Shown here piece after piece: positions 1-6,540 of a DNA stretch of 7,398 nucleotides. The notes under the pieces were generated by a model. It was not told the DNA's origin and did not search any database. It worked only from the letters and a program-made list of their open reading frames with translations. Position 1 is the first letter of the stretch. Each line of letters begins with the position of its first letter. The position numbers and the translations under genes were made by a program. This stretch comes from Planctomycetaceae bacterium (GTDB lineage Bacteria > Planctomycetota > Planctomycetia > Pirellulales > Thermoguttaceae), in contig JAISNF010000650.1 of NCBI GenBank assembly GCA_031276415.1, positions 1 to 7,398 on the forward strand, written 5' to 3'.

Positions 1-1
1 A

Positions 2-67
2 TATGTTGATTCATTACCCAATCGTTGGATTGAAGAATTTCGTAACGATGAATATGTTGATATTTAA
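2..67 (+). CDS. 3' end of a plus-strand gene (partial, tentative)
   Basis: Frame 2 is open from the window edge to a TAA at 65-67. Its 21 residues, YVDSLPNRWIEEF followed by RNDEYVDI, have a natural composition: charged, with one Trp, and ending in an acidic tail. The other open frames over this stretch read as Ser/Thr-rich or low-quality peptides. The stop overlaps the stop of the minus-strand gene in the palindrome TTAA (64-67), a common arrangement for convergent genes. No function can be assigned from so short a piece. It could equally be non-coding flank, since 20 codons stay open by chance fairly often in AT-rich DNA. Confidence 0.4.
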   Translation, partial: YVDSLPNRWIEEFRNDEYVDI

Positions 68-3000
68 TCCTCTTTCACGCCGATAATACGAATTGTATTT
101 GTTCCTGTTTCGCCCGACAGATAAAATTGTAACGCATAAATCAAGTCGGGAATATCTTTGTGCTCCAGCGATTTGTCTATCTGTAATTGCAGTTGGGATT
201 TTAACGTTAAATGTTTTTCATTTAACACTCTTGTTAGTTTGTCAAGCAGTTCGAGAAATTGCCGAGTAATTTCCGCACGCGGCGTTAACAAGCGTTTTAA
301 TTTTTCGTCCGGCGATTTACGCAATCGAATCAACGCTAAAAGAAGTTCAAGACAAGCCGTGATCGGTTCTAATGTCTCATTTTCAAATTTTTTCTTATCA
401 ATTTTTAGCAAATTCTCAATTTTTCTCTTATCAAAATTTGCCAATTTTTGTATAAATTTTTCAGACATTGCAAAAAGAATAGACAATCTTTCGTTAGAAA
501 GCTGAATAGCAAACACGTTAGATTCAGAACGCCAACAAATGGTTGCAAGGATTTTAATCGCAATAATATTGTGGGCTTCTAATAATTCTGTTACTTGTTT
601 TAAAATTTGCTGTTTCCATTCTGTATCGTAAACGCTAATAGCATTTTCTATGTGATGATAGTATTGTCCCCATTTTTCTTGTTGAATAATTTCACGAATT
701 CTTTCTTTCGCATTGTTTGGCATATCATTTCCAAAAAAGGAAAGAAAAAACAGCAATTCGTCTTTTAACTCATCAGAGTATTTATCGGAATCTAATATCT
801 CATCAAATTTCTTAATCGCCGTTTCTATATTTTTCTTGAATGTTTTCGGAATGTCGGAATCATGTAACGTGTGTCCTCTCCAAACTGTGTAAAGAGGAAA
901 TCGCCAACTGTGTAATTTACTAATATCTAATTTTTCTAATCGTTTTTGTATTTGTCTCTCAATAAATTCTTGTTCGTGTTTTGCAGAAACAACATTGTCG
1001 ATTCGCTCGTTGTAATATGAAAAATAGACGGATTCTCCTACTGTCGGCAGATATTGGTCCAAATAGTCATTTACAAAATGAAAACTTGCGATCCAAGTTT
1101 TGTTTTGTGTTGTGCAATGATAATAAGTTTTTCCCTTTTTATCTATGCTTTCTTTCCAATTCGTTGTGATGGTTTCGCAATATCTTTTCGGTGATGTGAA
1201 TAATCTTTCGATACTTGATTCAATCCATTCCAACAAGTTAGATACTCCTCTCTTTTCTCCCTTAAAATTTTGCAACTCTTCCCACGTGTAACATTTTGGA
1301 AACTCAGGCACGGGCAAAGAGTCAATATCCTCTTCACGATTTTTGTCAACATATCTCCATTCTGCAGTTACGGATTGAAAGCCTGCTTGTTGTGGATTTA
1401 GCGGTACAAATTTTAACTCGTATGGATTATCTGCTCCGTAAGTGAAGGTCATTTTCAGCTCACATTCAACGTCTTGATGTAACGGAAAATGTTTTGACTG
1501 TAAATATGCTTCAAATTGTTGTCCTGATTTTTTATCGCCTTGTATCAATTCAAACCGCATTGTCTTTTGATTCTTCGGCAATCCGAATTTCGCTCGAACA
1601 GGAATATTGATCGTTTTTTTCCGTTGCGGAATAAGCGTTTCATTTTTTACCAAATCAATACTTTGCATTCCTGCCCGTAACGACAAATTCGGAAGATGAT
1701 CTTTCCATAACGGCTGTTCTGTTTTTGCCGACCATTGTTCGTGAACAATTCCGCCATGCAAAATAGAATCTTCGAAATTGATGAAGCGAATTTTTTTGTT
1801 CGAAAATATATTTTGCGGAATTTGAAAATTCCCAAATTGCAAAATGTGAATTCGTTTTAATCCGTTTATGGAATCGTTAAACTGCTCAATGAAATTCTGA
1901 AAATTGCCGACAGAAAGATTTTGTTTTATCTTTTTTATCAATATGTCAATGTTTTCGATATGAATCCATTGCTGCAAGTCTGCCGAGTAAAAAGATAATT
2001 TTCCCGCTTCCACAATTAAGTCTTCTTGCGTAAATAAATTTAGTAAAATGTCCGCAATATCCGCCGATGAACTTTCTGCAAGAATCTTTTTAACAACGGG
2101 AAAGAATGGCGAATCAAATTCTAAAATGGGGTGTCTTTCCCAATAAAATCCGAGTGTTTGCGGAATATCTTTTGCAAGTTGTTTGTCTTTTTTACATACA
2201 ATTCTTGACACACAAAAATGTTCTCCGACATTTTCCATTACAAGAATGGTGTCGTCAGGTTGTATTTTGTATTGCGAAAATGTTTCTGAACTTTGCCAAG
2301 CAAGAACAGCGGCAATACTTCGCGGTAACGGTTCAACATCAGGAAAATAAAAGTTAATGCTTCGGCGTAATGTTTCAATCTCGAAATCGTCAACACAATC
2401 GGGAAGCAGATAAGTTAACTTTTGCGTATTGATATTTTCTTTTAACGTTTTGCAAAATAGTTTCGCCGCTTGACTTTTTGCATGACTTTTCTTTGCAATG
2501 GAAATATCCGTTTTATTGAGAAAAAGTTCCGACATTCCGATAGTCGTATTGTCTTGACGCAACATCACGGCAGTTGAATTTTTGCAATCGAGTAATTGCT
2601 CGCCTTCTTTCATTACGTAAAGTTGAACAAGCAAGCGAAATGACAAATCAATTTCGGCATTTTTATCAATGACAAGCGAAGGACGGACAGAACATAAATC
2701 AATAACCGCGTGTTTTCCGGTAAAATTCGGTAGCGTAATTCCAGATTTTTTTTCTGTATTGCCGATAATTGCTTTGATGTGAATTGATGTAATTATGTCA
2801 GAATTTTGAAAAATAGTGGACGCTTTTACTTTACTCTCCAACGGAAACATTTTTTCGTTTTGCCCGCAACTGATAATAATATTGTCCTTTTCTTTTTGGT
2901 ATGTGATGTTTTCATTTGTTGCAAGATTTACTCCAATAACTCCTGTTAAATCATCAAATGAAAAATTATCATATTGCGGTTGAACGGGAAATTGCAAGAT

Positions 3001-3792
3001 ACGGACGTTTTGCAAGTCGGAAAGTTCCGCAAGAATTTGGCAAACGAGCATTGTTGTTGTATCACGATCCATTCGCCAAAAGTCCTTCACAACATCATCG
3101 TCTATTGTGTTGAGCCAATTCCACGCATCAAGAATTTTGCGGTAATTCCGATTTTCAAGCAGCGTATTATTCGGTGGCGGATTCTTCCATTCTCCAATTT
3201 CGTCATATTCATCACCGCTTTTCCATCTCTGAATGAGTCCCAATAGATCGTCTATCACTTCGGTGTATTTATCTTGCGTTTTTGTTCGTGCAACAAATTC
3301 ATTCCGTAACTGAACGAAATATTCAAATCGGTCAACGAAAACTTTGAGCAACCGATTTTCGGAAATATTGGCAGACATTCTTTTGTTGACTGCCAAGAGA
3401 TACGGATTGCCGGACAATTTCTCACGAATTGTTCTTCCTGTCTTGCGTGCTATCCATTGAATACTTTTACTGTCCGTTTCCCGCACCGCATAAACGGGAA
3501 GAGTTATATGTTCCCGAAGTATCTGTGTTTTTATTTCAAGCAGAATATTTTTCAACGCCTCGTGAGTATGTTCCAGAACTCGTCCCAGTCGGTCCTGTAT
3601 ATTATTTGTTGCATCATCGTATTGCAGAATCTTGGCAAACAACTCATCCGTTCCAGTCGAGATAGGTTCACAAGTCAGCGGGTCAAATTCACAGACAAAC
3701 GTGAACCAGTCTCGCAATTGAATTAATACAAGTGCGTCTGTAATTTCAGAAGCGTCCGTTGATTTATAAACGGATTCCAATGTTTCAAACAT
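64..3792 (-). CDS. DUF2357/McrC-like protein fused to a degenerate Hsp70 module (1242 aa)
   Basis: The ATG at 3792-3790 (MFETLESVYK) overlaps the previous stop by 8 bp; the frame is open for 64 more codons upstream, but only inside the preceding gene. Residues 1-260 are helical and resemble the non-catalytic part of McrC/DUF2357 proteins: an ENRLLK motif at 145-150 and YRKILDAWNWL near 217-227. Residues 260-355 are beta-rich with no visible PD-(D/E)XK nuclease motif. From 361 the order of landmarks is that of Hsp70: HAVIDLCSV (phosphate-1 position), LTYLLPDCVDDFEIETLR (459-476), RSIAAVLAW (491-499), ILVMENVGEHF (516-526, phosphate-2 position), IHILQFGNFQIP (648-659, adenosine position), LSLRAG (703-708), then a beta-sandwich at about 717-798 (NETLIPQRK, LIQGDK). 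The spacings fit Hsp70, apart from about 40 residues missing early in the NBD. The Gly-rich nucleotide signatures are eroded, so ATPase activity is doubtful. Residues 799-1242 are mostly helical and unassigned. No signal peptide or membrane segment is seen; probably cytoplasmic. The role, as partner of the preceding AAA+ protein, is inferred. Confidence 0.9.
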   Translation of the reverse strand: MFETLESVYKSTDASEITDALVLIQLRDWFTFVCEFDPLTCEPISTGTDELFAKILQYDDATNNIQDRLGRVLEHTHEALKNILLEIKTQILREHITLPVYAVRETDSKSIQWIARKTGRTIREKLSGNPYLLAVNKRMSANISENRLLKVFVDRFEYFVQLRNEFVARTKTQDKYTEVIDDLLGLIQRWKSGDEYDEIGEWKNPPPNNTLLENRNYRKILDAWNWLNTIDDDVVKDFWRMDRDTTTMLVCQILAELSDLQNVRILQFPVQPQYDNFSFDDLTGVIGVNLATNENITYQKEKDNIIISCGQNEKMFPLESKVKASTIFQNSDIITSIHIKAIIGNTEKKSGITLPNFTGKHAVIDLCSVRPSLVIDKNAEIDLSFRLLVQLYVMKEGEQLLDCKNSTAVMLRQDNTTIGMSELFLNKTDISIAKKSHAKSQAAKLFCKTLKENINTQKLTYLLPDCVDDFEIETLRRSINFYFPDVEPLPRSIAAVLAWQSSETFSQYKIQPDDTILVMENVGEHFCVSRIVCKKDKQLAKDIPQTLGFYWERHPILEFDSPFFPVVKKILAESSSADIADILLNLFTQEDLIVEAGKLSFYSADLQQWIHIENIDILIKKIKQNLSVGNFQNFIEQFNDSINGLKRIHILQFGNFQIPQNIFSNKKIRFINFEDSILHGGIVHEQWSAKTEQPLWKDHLPNLSLRAGMQSIDLVKNETLIPQRKKTINIPVRAKFGLPKNQKTMRFELIQGDKKSGQQFEAYLQSKHFPLHQDVECELKMTFTYGADNPYELKFVPLNPQQAGFQSVTAEWRYVDKNREEDIDSLPVPEFPKCYTWEELQNFKGEKRGVSNLLEWIESSIERLFTSPKRYCETITTNWKESIDKKGKTYYHCTTQNKTWIASFHFVNDYLDQYLPTVGESVYFSYYNERIDNVVSAKHEQEFIERQIQKRLEKLDISKLHSWRFPLYTVWRGHTLHDSDIPKTFKKNIETAIKKFDEILDSDKYSDELKDELLFFLSFFGNDMPNNAKERIREIIQQEKWGQYYHHIENAISVYDTEWKQQILKQVTELLEAHNIIAIKILATICWRSESNVFAIQLSNERLSILFAMSEKFIQKLANFDKRKIENLLKIDKKKFENETLEPITACLELLLALIRLRKSPDEKLKRLLTPRAEITRQFLELLDKLTRVLNEKHLTLKSQLQLQIDKSLEHKDIPDLIYALQFYLSGETGTNTIRIIGVKED
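3785..3792 (-). promoter_or_regulatory. Stop-start overlap, probable translational coupling
   Basis: The ATG of the Hsp70-like gene (3792-3790) precedes the TGA of the AAA+ gene (3787-3785), giving an 8 bp overlap. The best ribosome-binding candidates are weak: AAAGA at 3805-3801 with 8 nt spacing, and AGGAA at 3813-3809 with an overlong 16 nt spacing. Translation of the second protein therefore probably depends on ribosomes leaving the first, which would keep the two products in proportion, as expected for partners in one complex. Confidence 0.55.
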
Positions 3793-6538
3793 TTTGTGTA
3801 TCTTTTGTTTCCTGTTCTTGTTGTGGTTCACTCTCGTTAAGATACTGGGCACTGCTCCAAATAAATTGCCCGTGTCCAAATTCGCAAGCATGGTCAAAAT
3901 CATCAACAATAGTGTATTGTTTGTCAATGAGTTGTCCGCGAATTTTGTCGAGACAATCAGTTTTAGATTTCCCGCGTGTTTCAATTCCGCGAAGTTTCGG
4001 CATCACTTTTTGTACGAGTTGGTCTTCAAAAGCAGTACGCATTTCTCTTTCCAGAGTTGCAGAGTCTGCATGCTCTTGAAACGCTTTACGCACGGTTGGA
4101 TAATTCGACATATAATACTCGACCGATTGCCAGACACGATGCCCCAACGCACGTCCCGCCGCAGCAAGATGCTCGTTCATTGTTTCGATAAACTCTTTGA
4201 ACGGTTTAATTTGTGTATCGTCAAAGAGCGTTTCCTGTGTCCACCATGTTTGCCATGTTTTGCGATTCAAAAATGTAGTACGTTTACCTAACGCTTTTAA
4301 TTGTTTACGTCTTTCTAACTGTTTCGGTCGTGGGAAATGTATCACGATCCCGCGGTCAAGAACTTTATCAGAAAGCGATTTTGTCGTTTCATCTTGATTC
4401 ATTGTTCCAACCCAAAGAACATTACGTTCAATTCGTAACGAATAAGGTTCGATTCCTGCGCCGATTTTCACTTCAAGTTTAGGAATATTGTCTTTCCCCT
4501 TCATTCCCCGTCGTAATTCAAGTTTGCTTAAAAACTCAGCAAAGTAAAGTTCAATGTGAGCGAGATTCATTTCATCTAACAAAACGATATTCATCGAATC
4601 GTATAAACCAGAGGGAGACTCTGTTCTTTCCTGTTGCGTTTGTGCAAGAAAACGCAGTATCGGTTGAGCGTCAAATTTATTATCAATGGAATTGAAAAAA
4701 CCAAGCATTGCTTCCTGGCTGTCCCAATTTGGTTGGACTGCTGTAGAAAGGAAATTCAATCCGCCGAAGTGTGCGTAAAGTTTCGGTAATTCCGATTTAC
4801 CAGTACCGCTCACTCCCGCCAACACGGTGAGCGGCGACCATTCAGATGTTTTCAACGCTGTATGGAAGGCATAAAGTATCCGCTTGGAAAAACGTAAACC
4901 GTAATCGATACAAGATTTTTCGATACCTTCCAGCCATTCAATTTCGTCAACCGTGTCAGTTACAAACGGCAGAACTTTTGACGTTTCGATAAACGGTGGT
5001 TCGAGAATATCTTTGATGCGTGCCACCCTGTCTTCTGTACGTTCATACGTTGTTTTCAATCGTTTTAACTCTTCAGCGAGTTTGTTATTGTGCGTTTCAA
5101 GAGAATTGTAATCTTGTTCTTTTTGTTTGAGTTGTTGCTGAACACTGTTTAACTCTCCTTCAATTTGCGTGAATTTTTCACCTTGTTGCTTTAACGTTTC
5201 ATTCTTGGAATGCACTTGTTTAATATCAATTTCCAACTGTTTGATTTTGTCTTGTGCAGAATCGTAACGCTGTTGCAAATCCGCAGAAGGACGCGTTGCC
5301 AAATCCCTTTCAAGTTCCTGCTGATGTTGTTTCAGGTCGTCCACCAGTTGAATAATTACCGCCGGTTCTTTTCCGCTAAACGATGCCTGCCAATGTTCGT
5401 ATTGGTATTGCTGATGCTGTAATGTTTGCAATGAATTCCGCAGGCGTTCACATTCCGTTACATTTTCCTGTTCCTTTGCATCAAAGGACTTTTTACGTTC
5501 TTCTATTAACCGTTCAACTTCATTGGGAATCAGTTGTTCTCTTTCGTCAAGTTGTTCACTGCGGGCTTGTAATTTTGCTTGTTCGATTTCTAGTTTTTGC
5601 GATAATATTTGTAATTCACCGTCCCGTTTGTTAAGTTCCGCTCGCTGCTTGTCCAACATTTCACGTTCCTGTTGTATTTCTTTGTCGAAAGATTGGCGTT
5701 TCGTTACCAGTTCTGTTTCGAGTAGTTGTATTTTGTCATTGCGTTCCTTTTGTAACACGTCCGCTAAATCAGAACGCAGTTTTCTTTCCCATTCGAGTTG
5801 TGTTTCTTCATCTTTCTTTTTGCGGTCGGCAAATTGCGATTCATATTCACGCCGCTTTTGATGCAATTCCTCGTCAAGATTTTTTCGTAGTTCAGAGTAT
5901 CCTGCCTCTCTTTCGATTTCGGCTTGCTTAATAGAATATTCTCGTTGACGCAGTGTTTCCGACTGCTGTTGTAATTCGAGGTTACGTTTATTTGTTTCTT
6001 TTTCCCGTTCTTTGAGCATTTCTTCAAAAGATTCGATGTCCTTTTTACGTTGCTCCAATTCACGGATTGCGACTGAATTTTTCTCCGCAAATCCGTTTTC
6101 GGCGGCAATTTCTCTGTCAAGAATTGTACGTTCACGTTCTACAAGTTGACTTTCCTTTGCGGAAAATTCCCGCTGTGATTCAAAAAGTTTTTTGAATTGC
6201 TCTTCAACTTGCAATTCAAGTTGTTTGATATTTGCCGTTTGTGCATCGAGTTCATTTAAGCGGACTTGAATAACTTCCTGAAACGCTTCTCGCTGTTGTT
6301 TTGCGAAATTATTTTTTGCGTCAAGTTCCCGCTGAATAATTTCATTTTCACGCCGCGCCAAATCCGTATCTTTCGCCGACAACAATGCAGCACGTTCTTT
6401 GGTACTTGTTTCACGTTTGGTAACGTCAACATCTCTATTTTCGAGCATACGTTTCCACTCGGACAATGCCCTTTCCCGTGCGTCAAGTTCCTCTTGCTTT
6501 TTTTTCAATTCGGCTTCATTTTTTCCAAAAAATGCCAT
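3785..6538 (-). CDS. Coiled-coil McrB-like AAA+ NTPase (917 aa)
   Basis: Residues 1-510 are an almost continuous Glu/Lys/Arg/Gln-rich coiled coil, broken near 380-425 by a short non-coil stretch (HWQASFSGKEPAVIIQLVDD, then ATRPSAD). Residues about 515-765 form an AAA+ module: Walker A GVSGTGKS (575-582), VQPNWDSQEAMLGFFN (601-616) where McrB has its post-Walker A loop, Walker B IVLLDEMNLAH (651-661), sensor 1 GTMNQDETT (711-719) and LSDKVLDR (722-729) with a likely arginine finger. The Walker B DEMNLAH and the sensor 1 layout are those of the McrB/MoxR-like group. Residues 770-917 are a helical lid and tail with RALGHRVWQSVEYYM at 796-810. The ATG follows AAGGA by 8 nt and lies 2 bp after the upstream stop. 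It likely forms a ring motor whose coiled coil acts as a sensing or spacing arm (inference). GTP versus ATP use is open because the McrB NTAD motif reads NQDE here. No membrane segment is seen, which argues against a ZorA-type protein. Confidence 0.93.
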   Translation of the reverse strand: MAFFGKNEAELKKKQEELDARERALSEWKRMLENRDVDVTKRETSTKERAALLSAKDTDLARRENEIIQRELDAKNNFAKQQREAFQEVIQVRLNELDAQTANIKQLELQVEEQFKKLFESQREFSAKESQLVERERTILDREIAAENGFAEKNSVAIRELEQRKKDIESFEEMLKEREKETNKRNLELQQQSETLRQREYSIKQAEIEREAGYSELRKNLDEELHQKRREYESQFADRKKKDEETQLEWERKLRSDLADVLQKERNDKIQLLETELVTKRQSFDKEIQQEREMLDKQRAELNKRDGELQILSQKLEIEQAKLQARSEQLDEREQLIPNEVERLIEERKKSFDAKEQENVTECERLRNSLQTLQHQQYQYEHWQASFSGKEPAVIIQLVDDLKQHQQELERDLATRPSADLQQRYDSAQDKIKQLEIDIKQVHSKNETLKQQGEKFTQIEGELNSVQQQLKQKEQDYNSLETHNNKLAEELKRLKTTYERTEDRVARIKDILEPPFIETSKVLPFVTDTVDEIEWLEGIEKSCIDYGLRFSKRILYAFHTALKTSEWSPLTVLAGVSGTGKSELPKLYAHFGGLNFLSTAVQPNWDSQEAMLGFFNSIDNKFDAQPILRFLAQTQQERTESPSGLYDSMNIVLLDEMNLAHIELYFAEFLSKLELRRGMKGKDNIPKLEVKIGAGIEPYSLRIERNVLWVGTMNQDETTKSLSDKVLDRGIVIHFPRPKQLERRKQLKALGKRTTFLNRKTWQTWWTQETLFDDTQIKPFKEFIETMNEHLAAAGRALGHRVWQSVEYYMSNYPTVRKAFQEHADSATLEREMRTAFEDQLVQKVMPKLRGIETRGKSKTDCLDKIRGQLIDKQYTIVDDFDHACEFGHGQFIWSSAQYLNESEPQQEQETKDTQNV
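5864..6346 (-). repeat. Three degenerate protein repeats in the coiled coil
   Basis: Within the coiled-coil arm of the AAA+ protein a motif of about 25 residues appears three times, centred on F78, F150 and Y214. The forms are RELDAKNNFAKQ, REIAAENGFAEK and AEIEREAGYSEL. Each has Glu seven positions before the aromatic, a Leu or Ile right after that Glu, and Ala or Ser after the aromatic. The spacings are 72 and 64 residues. The similarity is in the protein, not obviously in the DNA, so this is an old duplication or a recurrent structural signature rather than a recent DNA repeat. Confidence 0.5.
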
Positions 6539-6540
6539 TG

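Noticed and set aside
1..61. Direct repeat ATATGTTGAT at 1-10 and 52-61
   Set aside because: Ten AT-rich bases repeated once; it encodes the repeated YVD in the possible plus-strand C-terminus and shows no attachment-site or transposon-end context.
3793..3984. Start of the Hsp70-like protein 64 codons upstream of the chosen ATG
   Set aside because: The extra residues (MKHAGNLKLI onward) come entirely from an alternate frame of the AAA+ gene's 3' end and are of low-complexity composition. The ATG at 3792 begins a well-formed helix and gives the usual short overlap.
3785..6538. ZorA-like or SMC/Rad50-like identity for the coiled-coil protein
   Set aside because: There are no N-terminal membrane segments as in ZorA, and the ATPase is a single C-terminal McrB/MoxR-type AAA+ module, not an ABC head split across both ends of the coil.
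64..6538. Firm assignment as a CoCoNuT (CnuB/CnuC) or classical McrBC system
   Set aside because: The coiled-coil McrB-like motor fits in outline, but the partner lacks a visible nuclease and carries an Hsp70-like fold. Without searches the name would be over-claimed, so no gene symbols are given.
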